Part shown: piece after piece, positions 16,823-25,541 of the stretch
How the letters are laid out: each line of letters begins with the position of its first letter
Numbering within the stretch: position 1 is the stretch's first letter
From: Parvibaculum sp.
GTDB taxonomy: Bacteria; Pseudomonadota; Alphaproteobacteria; Parvibaculales; Parvibaculaceae
Length of the DNA stretch: 64,000 nt
Direction of reading: 5' to 3'
Assembly (NCBI RefSeq): GCF_030651915.1
Contig: NZ_JAUSBV010000004.1
Location: 1-64,000 of the forward strand
The notes under the pieces: model-generated
Databases searched by the model: none
Seen by the model: the letters and a program-made list of their open reading frames with translations, nothing else
Told to the model about the DNA's origin: nothing
Position numbers and translations under genes: made by a program

Positions 16823-17440
16823 TCATGGCGGAGAAAGAAGGCCCAGCTGCCGCAATTCGTCACCCAGGCCCTCGGCATGCACAAAGCGATGCACGGCAAA
16901 GCCGAGCGCCGCCGCCGTCGCCACATTCGCCTGTGAATCGTCGATAAAGAGCGTCCGCGCCGGATCGAGCCCGGTGCGGGCGATCAGGATCTCGTAGATC
17001 CGCGGGTCGGGTTTGATGACGCCTTCGTCGCCGGATACGACCATTTCCTCCAGCAATTCAAGCTCCGGGTAAACCCCCGCAAGCACCGGCAAGAAGTCCG
17101 AGGGCATGTTGGTGAGCCCGTGAACGGCGTGGCCGGCCGCTTTCAGCCCGCGCAGCAGCGTCTCCGTGCCCGGTACGCGGGCCGGCGTCATCTCGGGGTA
17201 ACGCGCCCCCCAGAGATCGATCAGCGCCGCCTGATCGGGGTGAACCGCCTTCAGCCGCGCCGCGTTCTCGGCAAACGACACCCCCCGGTCATGCTCGACA
17301 TGCCACGCCATCGTGCAGACATGGGCCAGGAAATGCTCCATCTCCGCCTCGTCGGTGAAGACCGAACGGTAGAGATGGCGGGGATCCCAGCGGATCAGCA
17401 CATTGCCGATATCGAATACGACGGTGTCGATCCGGATCAC
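16823..17440 (-). CDS. HAD-superfamily hydrolase, YihX-like
   Basis: This is a 205-residue phosphatase-type HAD protein with a GTG start at 17440. Motif I is VVFDIGNVLI (nucleophile Asp, with Gly at the usual second-Asp position as in YihX/epoxide-hydrolase-N phosphatases). Motif II is GLTNMP, the motif III lysine lies in GDEGVIKPDPRIY, and motif IV is LFIDDSQANV. It probably dephosphorylates a small sugar phosphate. Its right end abuts the rpmJ terminator. Confidence 0.86.
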   Translation of the reverse strand: MIRIDTVVFDIGNVLIRWDPRHLYRSVFTDEAEMEHFLAHVCTMAWHVEHDRGVSFAENAARLKAVHPDQAALIDLWGARYPEMTPARVPGTETLLRGLKAAGHAVHGLTNMPSDFLPVLAGVYPELELLEEMVVSGDEGVIKPDPRIYEILIARTGLDPARTLFIDDSQANVATAAALGFAVHRFVHAEGLGDELRQLGLLSPP

Positions 17441-17455
17441 CGGCGCGCCTCAACG

Positions 17456-17486
17456 AAAAAGGCCGCGCTGATGAAGCGCGGCCTTT
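17456..17486 (-). terminator. Rho-independent terminator of rpmJ
   Basis: Read on the minus strand, AAAGGCCGCGCT-TCATC-AGCGCGGCCTTT is a perfect 12-bp stem with a 5-nt loop, continuing into a run of T. It lies 32 bp downstream of the L36 stop and fits exactly as its terminator. Confidence 0.88.
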
Positions 17487-17517
17487 GGATTTCATCGCCG
17501 AAGCGCATGAGCCGAAC

Positions 17518-17643
17518 TCAGCCCTGGCGCGCCTTGAAGCGGCGGTTGGTCTTGTTGATGATGTAGACGCGGCCCTTGCGGCGCACCAGACGATTGTCGC
17601 GGTGCCGGCCACGGAGCGACCTCAGGGAATTGCGGACTTTCAT
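17518..17643 (-). CDS. rpmJ: Ribosomal protein bL36, zinc-free (C-minus) type
   Basis: This 41-residue basic protein starts with [20 protein letters not shown] and ends [12 protein letters not shown]. It matches the alphaproteobacterial L36 form that lacks the zinc-binding cysteines of classical L36. It is part of the large ribosomal subunit near the peptidyl-transferase/L7-L12 stalk base. It is too short for most automatic tracks. It stands alone and is followed by a strong intrinsic terminator. Confidence 0.95.
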   Translation of the reverse strand: MKVRNSLRSLRGRHRDNRLVRRKGRVYIINKTNRRFKARQG

Positions 17644-17908
17644 GGTTCTACCTCGGACCGGGCTCTGCGGCGGGCAACGATCGCCGCCCCGCCTCCGGCC
17701 CGATGCCGGAAAATGCCCTTAAGTTGGCGCGGAACCTAAGCGGCGGAACCCGGCCTGTCAACCGGCGAGACCTCGCCAAACCGCCCCTTTCCGGCTCTCT
17801 TTTCAGCCGCCTTTTCACCTTGCCCAAATCGGGCTAGACCATGCCCGGGTCGAAACATGGCGCTGGCGTCACTTTTGGCCCGGAATCCCGAGTTTGACGG
17901 ACAGTTTC

Positions 17909-18937
17909 ATGGCGTATGACAAGCCCCAAAGCGGCACCCAAAGCGGAAATTCGGCGGAAAAAGCCGACTATCTGAAGGAACCGGCCGCGCGCACGATCCC
18001 CGACGAGGACGTGATCCGCCACCGCCCGCAATGGTTCCGCGCGGCGCTGGCCCATGCGCCCGAAAGCCGCCGCCTGACGGTGGACGGCGCCGACATCCAT
18101 TATCTGCGCTGGGGAAATGACGATCCGACGCGGCCGGGCCTGTTGTTCGTCCATGGCAACGGCGCTCACGCATACTGGTTTGCCTTCATCGCACCGCTGC
18201 TCGCCGAGCACTACAACGTCGCCTCGATGGATCTCGGCGGCATGGGCGACAGCGACTGGCGCCTTGCCTATTCGCGCGACAGCTTCGCCCGCGAGATCGG
18301 CGAGGTGGCGCTCGCCGCCGGCCTCGGACCCAAGCCCGTCATTGTCGGCCATTCCTTCGGCGGCTTCGTTTCGCTGATCGCGGCCAAACACTATGGCGAC
18401 AGGCTCGGCGGGTTGATCCTTTGCGACTTCACGGTGCGGCCGCCCGAGGAAGTCCGCGAATGGTTCCTCGACGGCCCCGAACGCAAGCCGACCCGCATCT
18501 ACCCCGACCTCGAAACCGCGAAGGCGCGCTTCCGCCTCGCCCCGCTGCAACCCTGCGCCAACGGCTTCATCCTCGACTACATCGGGGCATTGAGCCTGCG
18601 CGAAGTGACGGAAGGCGAAACCCGCGGCAAGCGCACCTTCGAGGAGACGGGCTGGACCTGGAAATTCGACCATTCGATCTTCGATGGTCTGCGCATGGGC
18701 AGCGACCACGCCGACATCTATGCCAACCTCGCCTGCCGCGGCGCCACCATGTTCGGCATCGAAAGCAAGGACTACGAGCCCGCAAGCCTCGACTTCCTGC
18801 GCCGCCTTGCGCCGGAGAAGCCCGTCTTCACCATCCCCGGCGCCCAGCATCACATCATGCTCGACCAGCCGCACGCCTTCGCCGCGGCTGTGGCCGCACT
18901 GATGGCCCAATGGCGCGCCGAGGGCGCATTCGCGTAA
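17909..18937 (+). CDS. Alpha/beta-fold hydrolase
   Basis: This 342-residue protein starts at the ATG at 17909 (a TTG at 17894 is possible). The fold elements are LLFVHGNGAHAYWF with the oxyanion HGNG, nucleophile elbow VGHSFGGF, a late acid near MFGIESKDYEP and histidine GAQHHIMLD. Sequences of this type are lipases/esterases or epoxide-hydrolase relatives; the substrate is unknown. It is followed after 9 bp by a small membrane-protein gene and then a CPBP protease gene, likely one operon. Confidence 0.86.
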   Translation: MAYDKPQSGTQSGNSAEKADYLKEPAARTIPDEDVIRHRPQWFRAALAHAPESRRLTVDGADIHYLRWGNDDPTRPGLLFVHGNGAHAYWFAFIAPLLAEHYNVASMDLGGMGDSDWRLAYSRDSFAREIGEVALAAGLGPKPVIVGHSFGGFVSLIAAKHYGDRLGGLILCDFTVRPPEEVREWFLDGPERKPTRIYPDLETAKARFRLAPLQPCANGFILDYIGALSLREVTEGETRGKRTFEETGWTWKFDHSIFDGLRMGSDHADIYANLACRGATMFGIESKDYEPASLDFLRRLAPEKPVFTIPGAQHHIMLDQPHAFAAAVAALMAQWRAEGAFA

Positions 18938-18946
18938 GATACGCCG

Positions 18947-19174
18947 ATGGGACAGGGACTTTCGCTCACCGTGACGCTGATCGTGCTGGCATTGAGTCTT
19001 GCCGGCGCGGGCGGGCTTGTCTGGCTTGAGAAAAGACCGGTCGAACCTGGCCGGCTGCGCCTGTTTCCAACCACACCGCTGATTTTCATCGCGCTGCTCG
19101 TCGCTGTCGTGATGATTGTGCATCTGTTGACGCTGATGGGGGCCGAAACCGGCGGCGGGCGGCGGCCTTTCTGA
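18947..19174 (+). CDS. Small two-TM membrane protein
   Basis: This 75-residue hydrophobic protein has TM helices at about residues 7-27 and 44-64. A short basic linker (EKRPVEPGRLRLFP) lies between them, and the C-terminus is Gly/Arg-rich. I do not recognise the family. The position between the hydrolase and CPBP genes on the same strand suggests co-expression. Confidence 0.7.
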   Translation: MGQGLSLTVTLIVLALSLAGAGGLVWLEKRPVEPGRLRLFPTTPLIFIALLVAVVMIVHLLTLMGAETGGGRRPF

Positions 19175-19208
19175 CCGCGGACCGGCCGGCACACGCAAAG
19201 GTGCTCGA

Positions 19209-19976
19209 TTGGTTTACCGTTATTTCGCGCTCGTGATCCTGCTGACGGTGCCGCTCTGGATCGCCGGTCACTTCATCGACACCGCGCCGCATCTGCCGAT
19301 CGCCCTGCCCGTCAGCGCCTTGATGGCCTTCCTGCCGGCGGCGCTGGCCTTGATATTCGTCTGGCGCGAGGGCGGCGCGAGCGCGGCAAAGCGCCTCTTC
19401 GCCCGCTCTTTCGACTGGCGCCGGACCACCAACAAAGTCTGGTATCTGCCCGCGGTCCTCTTCATGCCGGCGACACTCGCAATCGGCTATGCCGTCCAGA
19501 CGTCGATGGGCGTCGAACTTCCCGCGCCCCGCATCGAGCTTCTGGTGATCCCGATTTTTTTCGCGATGTTCTTCGTCGCCGGACTCGGTGAGGAAATCGG
19601 CTGGCAGGGTTATGCCTATGACCGCATGAAGGGAAGCGCCCTCAAGGTCGCGCTCGTTATCGGCACGGTCTGGATGGTCTGGCACATCATTCCGTTCTTC
19701 CAGACCGGGCGCAGCACCGAATGGGTCGTCTGGCATTGCGGCGTCACGATATTGCTGCGGATCGTGACGGTCTGGCTCTATGTCAATGGCGGCCGCAGCG
19801 TTTTCATCGCCGCGCTTTTTCACGCCATGTGCAACGTCGCCTTCTTCCTCTACCCGGTCTACGGATCGCACTACGACCCCGTCTCGACCTTCGTCATTCT
19901 CGGCATCGCTGTCGTCGCCATCCTCTGGCTTTGGGGTCCGCAAACGCTCGGCCGCTTCCGCTTTCGTCAGCGTTAG
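19209..19976 (+). CDS. CPBP-family intramembrane glutamic endopeptidase
   Basis: This 255-residue polytopic protein has a TTG start. The Abi/CPBP signature is present: the glutamate pair in GLGEEIGWQGYAYDRM, the histidine motif VWHIIPFF and the second histidine ALFHAMCN. These residues form the active site of intramembrane glutamic proteases. Bacterial members are linked to bacteriocin self-immunity or envelope proteolysis. The stop codon overlaps the convergent MFS stop (TTAG, 19973-19976). Confidence 0.87.
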   Translation: MVYRYFALVILLTVPLWIAGHFIDTAPHLPIALPVSALMAFLPAALALIFVWREGGASAAKRLFARSFDWRRTTNKVWYLPAVLFMPATLAIGYAVQTSMGVELPAPRIELLVIPIFFAMFFVAGLGEEIGWQGYAYDRMKGSALKVALVIGTVWMVWHIIPFFQTGRSTEWVVWHCGVTILLRIVTVWLYVNGGRSVFIAALFHAMCNVAFFLYPVYGSHYDPVSTFVILGIAVVAILWLWGPQTLGRFRFRQR

Positions 19977-21271
19977 TGCAGCCCGATTTCCTCGTCTTCC
20001 TCATCGAAGCCGTCATCGGTTTCGCGCAAGCTTTTCAGGATCGGGTGGAAGATCGCGAACAGCAGCACCAGCACCGAAAGCGCCATGCCGAGCATGAACG
20101 GTGCCGAATGCAGCATATAGAAAAGCGGAATGCCGATGGCCGGATTGAGGATGTGGCCGGTCGCCGCCGTTGAACCGATAAGGCCGGCCACCGCGCCCTG
20201 ATCCTTCAGCGAAACGGAAAGCGAGGCGCCAGCCGAAAGCCCGGCGCGCAGGAAGCCGAAACCGAGCCCCGCCAGCGCCAGCGCCGAGACCAGCACGCCG
20301 TAAGAACCGCCGAACACCAGCATGCCGAAGGAGAGGATCATCGTCACCGCCCCCCAGCGCAGCAGGAACGGTACCGAGAGGTTGAAGCGCTGAATGAGGC
20401 CGAGTTGCGCCACCAGCGTCGCCATGGCCATCGCCATCATGCCAACTGACACGAGCTGCGTCGCCGCCGATCCCTTCATGTCGAGCTCGGCCATCAGGTA
20501 GAAGGCGAAAAGCTGCATCATGATCGACTGCATGAGGCTGAGCACAACGCCGGTGACCAGCCAGGGCCGGACATTCGGCGCCGACCATTTGAGTTCGGCG
20601 CGCTTTTCCTGCTTCTCGCCCAGCATCTTTTTCGGCGCCGTGCGCTCGGGCAGCAGGATCCAGATCGCGATGCCGCTGATGAAGGCAAGCGCCCCGACGG
20701 CGAAGAAAGGCGCCAGAATGTGGATTTCGGCAAAGGCCGCCGCGACGCCCGGCCCGACCACCGTGCCGAGACCGAAGGCCGCGCCGATCTGGGCGATCGA
20801 GCCGGCGCGCTCGGCCCGTGTCGTGCGGTCGGCCACATAAGCCTGCGACGCCGGCATCGCGCCCGAGCCGAAAATACCGAAAATCGCCCGCGCCCCCATG
20901 ACCAGCGGAAACATCAGCGCCATCGAAATCCACATCCAGTAGCCGGCCAGTAACACGACGCCGACAAGCGACGTCGAAATCGCGAAACCGAACACACCGA
21001 TCAGGATGACGGGCTTGCGGCCCATGAAATCGCTGCGCTTGCCCCAGAAGGTGCTGGTGAGGATCCACAAGAACGCCGACAGCGAGAAGATCATCGTCGT
21101 CTCGAACTCGCTCATGCCGAGATCGGCGGCGATCGGCGGCAACACCGCAAACACCAGCGTCTGCCCCATGCCGACCGACAACAGGCAGACAAAGAGAATG
21201 GCGAAAGCGCGCTGGCGCTCTTTCGGCGTCGTCTTGCGGTCGGCGGGGGTCGGCATGCCGTCATCGGACAT
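19973..21271 (-). CDS. MFS transporter, drug/efflux type
   Basis: This 432-residue transporter has 12 predicted TM helices. The TM2-3 loop carries the MFS motif GKRSDFMGRKPVIL (G-x3-D-x2-GR-K). The central cytoplasmic loop is charged (EKQEKRAELKW), and the acidic tail (DDGFDEEDEEIG) is soluble. The ATG at 21271 is preferred over an upstream GTG at 21295. The TetA-like cadence suggests export of small lipophilic molecules. The specificity is unknown. Confidence 0.86.
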   Translation of the reverse strand: MSDDGMPTPADRKTTPKERQRAFAILFVCLLSVGMGQTLVFAVLPPIAADLGMSEFETTMIFSLSAFLWILTSTFWGKRSDFMGRKPVILIGVFGFAISTSLVGVVLLAGYWMWISMALMFPLVMGARAIFGIFGSGAMPASQAYVADRTTRAERAGSIAQIGAAFGLGTVVGPGVAAAFAEIHILAPFFAVGALAFISGIAIWILLPERTAPKKMLGEKQEKRAELKWSAPNVRPWLVTGVVLSLMQSIMMQLFAFYLMAELDMKGSAATQLVSVGMMAMAMATLVAQLGLIQRFNLSVPFLLRWGAVTMILSFGMLVFGGSYGVLVSALALAGLGFGFLRAGLSAGASLSVSLKDQGAVAGLIGSTAATGHILNPAIGIPLFYMLHSAPFMLGMALSVLVLLFAIFHPILKSLRETDDGFDEEDEEIGLH

Positions 21272-21452
21272 CGGGAGGGCCTTCCGGAGAAACACGCGCC
21301 ACCGGGGCGCCGGGCGCGCGGCCCTTCCTTTACGTCAAACCCGCGCCGCCGCCAATGCCCGCCCCCAAATTTTGGCCGAAGAATTTGACAGGCCTGCGCC
21401 GCCCGGCGCCTACTTTGCGCAACAGGCATTGAGGAACGCGGGGAGAAACGGA

Positions 21453-22688
21453 ATGGAACTGGGACTGAGCGCGAAGGATACGGCCTTCAGGGACGAGGTC
21501 AGGCACTTTCTGGACGACAAGCTGACGCCGGAACTGCGCGAAACCGGCAAGCTGATGACCAGCGTCTACGCCGATTACGAAACCACCATGACCTGGCACA
21601 AGGCGCTCTACGAAAAGGGATGGGTGGCGCCGGCCTGGCCGGGCGAATATGGCGGCTGCGACTGGTCGGTGACGCAGCATTATATTTTTTCGAGCGAACT
21701 GTCGGCCGCCGGCGCGCCGTCGCTGTCGCCGATGGGTCTCGGCATGTGCGGCCCGGTGCTGATCGGCTACGGCACGCCCGAACAGAAGGCGCATTACCTG
21801 CCGCGCATCCTCAACGGCGCCGATTTCTGGTGTCAGGGCTATTCGGAACCGGGCTCGGGTTCCGACCTTGCCAGCCTGCAGATGAGCGCGGTCGAGGACG
21901 GCGACGACTTCATCTGCAACGGCCAGAAAATCTGGACGACGCATGCCAATTACGCCAACCGCATTTTCAATCTGGTGCGCACCTCGAAGGAAGACATCCC
22001 CCAGCGCGGCATCACCTTCATCCTGATCGACATGGACACGCCCGGCATCAAGGTCGAGCCGCTGGTGATGCTGTCGGGTGAGCACATCCAGAACCAGATT
22101 TTCTTCACCGATGTGCGCGTGCCGAAAAGGAATGTCGTCGGCAAGGTCGGCGATGGCTGGACGGTGGCGAAATATCTGATGCAGTTCGAGCGCGGCGGCC
22201 ATGCCTATGCGCCGATCCTCTACACACGCCACGGCCGCATCCGACACATCGCCGAACAGGAGCGCGGTGGAGACGGCGCCCGATTGATCGACAATACGGA
22301 TTTCGCCGCGAAGCTCGCCGCCGCCGCGGTCGAAATCACGGCCCTTGAATTCACCGAGCACCGCATCATGTCGGCGCTGAGCCACGGGCAAGCGCCAGGC
22401 GCTGAATCGTCGCTGCTGAAAACGCGCGGCACGGAGCTCGGCCAGCACCTGACCGAACTGGCGCTGGAGGCGATTGCCCACTACGCCCTGCCCTTCCAGC
22501 CGCATGCGACGCGGCCGGGCGGCCCGGTGCCCGGCGTGCCGAAGCCGACAGGCAACGAGCAGCCCGTCGGCCCCGATTATTCATGGCCCGTTATGCCGAA
22601 ATATCTCAACGACCGCGCCGGTTCGATCTATGCCGGCACCAACGAGATCCAGCGCAACATCATGGCCAAGGCCGTGCTGGGACTCTGA
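21453..22688 (+). CDS. Acyl-CoA dehydrogenase
   Basis: This 411-residue flavoprotein starts at ATG 21453 after a GGGAG site; upstream open frame is not coding. The FAD/substrate signatures WCQGYSEPGSGSDLASLQM and GQKIWTTHANYANRIFNLVRT are present. So is the C-terminal YAGTNEIQRNIMAK block, which binds FAD. The usual catalytic glutamate region is hard to place by eye. It oxidises an acyl-CoA to the 2-enoyl-CoA, with electrons passed to ETF. The sequence is of the long-chain/FadE-like type common in hydrocarbon and steroid degraders. Confidence 0.93.
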   Translation: MELGLSAKDTAFRDEVRHFLDDKLTPELRETGKLMTSVYADYETTMTWHKALYEKGWVAPAWPGEYGGCDWSVTQHYIFSSELSAAGAPSLSPMGLGMCGPVLIGYGTPEQKAHYLPRILNGADFWCQGYSEPGSGSDLASLQMSAVEDGDDFICNGQKIWTTHANYANRIFNLVRTSKEDIPQRGITFILIDMDTPGIKVEPLVMLSGEHIQNQIFFTDVRVPKRNVVGKVGDGWTVAKYLMQFERGGHAYAPILYTRHGRIRHIAEQERGGDGARLIDNTDFAAKLAAAAVEITALEFTEHRIMSALSHGQAPGAESSLLKTRGTELGQHLTELALEAIAHYALPFQPHATRPGGPVPGVPKPTGNEQPVGPDYSWPVMPKYLNDRAGSIYAGTNEIQRNIMAKAVLGL

Positions 22689-22697
22689 CCGCCACGC

Positions 22698-23948
22698 CTA
22701 GAACGTAAATGTCGTTCTGAGCATGCCGCCAAAGTAGTCGGAATCCTCCATTTTGAGCCTCGACGGCCCTACACCGTCGCGCGAGATCGACGGCGTGTTG
22801 CCGATCCCGCCATAGAACAGGTCGACATCGAAACGGATCGGCGCCTGCGCGCCGACCGTCACGCCGGCATTGGCCGAATAGCTGAACGTCGTGTCGCTGT
22901 TCCTGATTGCCATGGTCTGGCTGCCGAAGCCCGTAAAGTCGAGACTGTCGGTCCCCTTGGCGCGGTTGAAGTCGATCTGCCCGGTCGCGCCGGCGCGCAG
23001 CATGACCGGCGAATTCCGGATCGGCATCATCGCTTGCCCACCGAACATCACGCCCCAGGAATTGTTTCGGACGCTGGTGTCGTACTGGAAGTCGACGCCG
23101 AAGCCCGGAATCGCACCGCCGAAGCGCTGGTCGAAACGTGAGCGCGCATAGGTGAGGCCGACATAGGGCGTAAAGCCGAGACCGGTGAAAAAGCCCTCCT
23201 CGTCCTCGTCATCATCGCACCAGTAATCGGTCGAGAACTTGCCGGTGAACGATGTCTGCTTGTAGTCGAGACTGTAGTCGGATGTCGTTACCGCATTGAC
23301 GCCGGGCGCACCGGGCGCCAGCGCAAAGCCGGCGCCGAAGGGGCCGTCGCCCGTGCCCGGAATGAGCAGAAATGTGCCCGGGCCCGGGTCGAAGCCGCCG
23401 CGCGGCCCCGCGACATCGACTTCGGTACGCCCGATATTGAGGTTGAAGCGCAGCCGCTGGCCGCCATACGTGCCGATACCGACGCTGCCGCCAATGCCGC
23501 CGCCGAGGCTGCGCTCGTCGTCCTGCAGGCGGTAGCCATTGTCGAGATTGATGGTGCCGCCGAACTCGGTGCCGAGATATTTATAGGTCGGCAGGCGAAC
23601 CTGCGCCGCGGCGAGATAGGCATGGACGCTGGCGTCGTTAGCGGGCTCATATCCGCCGGGCCGGCTTGTCGCCTTGTCCGGATAGTCCGCACGCGGCGCA
23701 GCCTCGACCACATTGCCTTCGGCATCGAAGCTGGGCGCATTGACCGAAGCCATGCCGCCGCCCTCCTGGGCAGGCTGGTTGTTCGCGGAGATCGAGGTCC
23801 CGGCATAGATCTCACCGCCCGTAATGATTGTCTTCCTGTAGTTTTCGTCGAAGATCGAACAACCCGGCAACGCCAGCAGCATGACCGCCAGAATCGGCAG
23901 AAAAGAAAGCCGCAACAGGCTGTTATGCGTCAAATCGGTCCCGTTCAT
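22698..23948 (-). CDS. Putative outer-membrane lipoprotein with beta-barrel-like sequence
   Basis: This 416-residue protein starts at ATG 23948 after a strong GGAGGGGTGAA site. The N-terminus is a lipoprotein signal ending LALPGC. The body is Gly/aromatic-rich with alternating patterns (GGTINLDNGYRLQD, FGGQAMMPIRNSPVML), and the last residues RTTFTF end in Phe like barrel proteins. An acidic run, CDDDEDEEG, lies near the middle. It has features of both a lipoprotein and an outer-membrane barrel. The function is unknown and no family was recognised. Confidence 0.7.
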   Translation of the reverse strand: MNGTDLTHNSLLRLSFLPILAVMLLALPGCSIFDENYRKTIITGGEIYAGTSISANNQPAQEGGGMASVNAPSFDAEGNVVEAAPRADYPDKATSRPGGYEPANDASVHAYLAAAQVRLPTYKYLGTEFGGTINLDNGYRLQDDERSLGGGIGGSVGIGTYGGQRLRFNLNIGRTEVDVAGPRGGFDPGPGTFLLIPGTGDGPFGAGFALAPGAPGVNAVTTSDYSLDYKQTSFTGKFSTDYWCDDDEDEEGFFTGLGFTPYVGLTYARSRFDQRFGGAIPGFGVDFQYDTSVRNNSWGVMFGGQAMMPIRNSPVMLRAGATGQIDFNRAKGTDSLDFTGFGSQTMAIRNSDTTFSYSANAGVTVGAQAPIRFDVDLFYGGIGNTPSISRDGVGPSRLKMEDSDYFGGMLRTTFTF

Positions 23949-24040
23949 TTCACCCCTCCATCGCCTCGCACCCGGCCCTCCGGGCATGGTTTGAACAAGG
24001 TTTGGCGAAAGCCGGATTTCAAAAATCATCAAAACTGGTG

Positions 24041-24064
24041 ATGCCGGGATCATTTTCCCGGCAT
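24041..24064. promoter_or_regulatory. Palindrome upstream of the hydrolase/LuxR pair
   Basis: ATGCCGGG-N8-CCCGGCAT forms an 8-bp perfect dyad 57 bp upstream of the hydrolase start. It could be an operator for the LuxR-type regulator encoded at the end of the operon, or a leader hairpin. Confidence 0.4.
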
Positions 24065-24121
24065 ATTGAGGATGAGGCCGCCGAACAGGCGTTTGACGAT
24101 CCACAGGTCAGGGGTTCGCAA

Positions 24122-25150
24122 ATGACGACACGGGTTCTCGATTCCAGCGCTTCATTGGGCGCGCTGCGGCGCATCGTGCCGGGCCTGAGCTGGCGCGGGC
24201 GGATTTTCAATCTTCTCTTCGGCCTTGCCGGACGCATCTTCGTCCCGTCGCAACCGCCGGCCGTTGCCGAATTCGATTTCGAAACAGCGCGGCAGCGCCT
24301 GCAACGCACCGAAGACCTGATGACCTCGGCGCCGGCCGGCATGCAGGTGGAGCCTGCATCGGGGGCACCAGTCGCATGCGACTGGATCGTCATGCCGGAA
24401 TCGCAGGCCGACAGGGTTCTCGTCTTCGTTCACAGCGGCTCCTTCATCTTCGGCCAGTCGCGGCTCTATCAGTCGCTGGCCGCGCGCATCTGCAAGCAGG
24501 CGCATGCAACGGCGCTGTCGGTCGACTACGGCCTCGCGCCCGAACATCCCTTTCCGGCGGCAATCGCCGATGTCGCCGCCGCTTATGAATGGCTGCTGGC
24601 CGAAGGCACCGATCCGGCGCGGATCCAGTTCGTCGGCGACAGCGCCGGCGGCGGCATCGCGCTTGGCGCGCTGCTAATGCTGCGCGACCGCGGCATACCG
24701 ATGCCGGCAGGCCTGGTGCTGCTGGCGCCCTGGGCCGACATGACGCTGTCGGGCCGCTCGGTGCTCACCAATGCGCGCAAGGCGACGCTCGCCAACAACA
24801 TCGAAATCATGATGGTCTGCCGCGAACTCTATTTGCAGGGCCATGCGCCGGGCGATCCGCTGGCCTCGCCGGTCTTTGCCGATCTCGAAGGCCTGCCGCC
24901 GACGCTGATCCAGGCCAGCACTGTCGACATTCTGCTCGACGACGCCACGCGCATCGACGAGGCGTTGCGCCGCGCCGGCATCGACAGCGAACTGAGCCTC
25001 TATCCGCCGATGCCGCATGGCTGGCAGCGCCTCGGCACGCTGCTGCCGGAATCGCGCCGCGCCATCGAGGAGATCGGCGACTTCATCGCCCGCCGCTACG
25101 GCGACCGCACCGACGCCGGTAAACGCCAGGTGGAAACCCTCCATGTCTGA
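24122..25150 (+). CDS. HSL-type alpha/beta hydrolase/esterase
   Basis: This 342-residue protein belongs to the hormone-sensitive-lipase group. The nucleophile motif is FVGDSAGGGIALG. The family's HGGG oxyanion motif is replaced by VHSGSFIFG, a clear deviation. The block VDYGLAPEHPFPAAI is typical, as are the acid in STVDILLDD and the histidine in PMPHGWQ. The ATG at 24122 is chosen; the earlier in-frame region is non-coding leader. Its last codons overlap the downstream LuxR gene by 8 bp. Confidence 0.88.
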   Translation: MTTRVLDSSASLGALRRIVPGLSWRGRIFNLLFGLAGRIFVPSQPPAVAEFDFETARQRLQRTEDLMTSAPAGMQVEPASGAPVACDWIVMPESQADRVLVFVHSGSFIFGQSRLYQSLAARICKQAHATALSVDYGLAPEHPFPAAIADVAAAYEWLLAEGTDPARIQFVGDSAGGGIALGALLMLRDRGIPMPAGLVLLAPWADMTLSGRSVLTNARKATLANNIEIMMVCRELYLQGHAPGDPLASPVFADLEGLPPTLIQASTVDILLDDATRIDEALRRAGIDSELSLYPPMPHGWQRLGTLLPESRRAIEEIGDFIARRYGDRTDAGKRQVETLHV

Positions 25151-25538
25151 CAGGGACGAACGGCGCAATCTCTATGCCGGCACGCTTGGTCATGACAGCG
25201 CCGCCATCCGCAAACGCATCGCCGAGATCAGGAAATGGGGCGAGCGCAACGACCGGCCTTTCGTCGAAGACCTGCTGAACGCCAATCCGCGCCTCGAATG
25301 GGCGATCCCCGAAGTCGGCCGCGATCCGATACCGGAGGATTTCGAACTCGCGTTCGGCCTGACCCGCGTCGAGGCCGAAATCGCCGCCGCCTTCGCCGCC
25401 GGTCACAAACTGACGGCAATTGCGGCAACGCGCGGCTGCAGCATCAACACCGTGCGCACGCATTTCACCCACATCAAGGACAAGCTCGGCAAGAGCAAGC
25501 AGACCGATGTGCTGCGCGAGCTGATGAAAATCGTCTGA
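25143..25538 (+). CDS. LuxR-type HTH regulator, coupled to the esterase gene
   Basis: This 131-residue protein has a C-terminal GerE/LuxR HTH (FGLTRVEAEIAAAFAAGHKL...CSINTVRTHFTHIKDKLGKSKQ). A short N-terminal region has no receiver or autoinducer domain. The HTH is close in style to the one inside the LuxR-hydrolase fusion at 7734-9563. It starts with ATG 25143 inside the end of the esterase gene. The ligand-sensing role may be supplied by the esterase. Confidence 0.85.
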   Translation: MSDRDERRNLYAGTLGHDSAAIRKRIAEIRKWGERNDRPFVEDLLNANPRLEWAIPEVGRDPIPEDFELAFGLTRVEAEIAAAFAAGHKLTAIAATRGCSINTVRTHFTHIKDKLGKSKQTDVLRELMKIV

Positions 25539-25541
25539 CGC

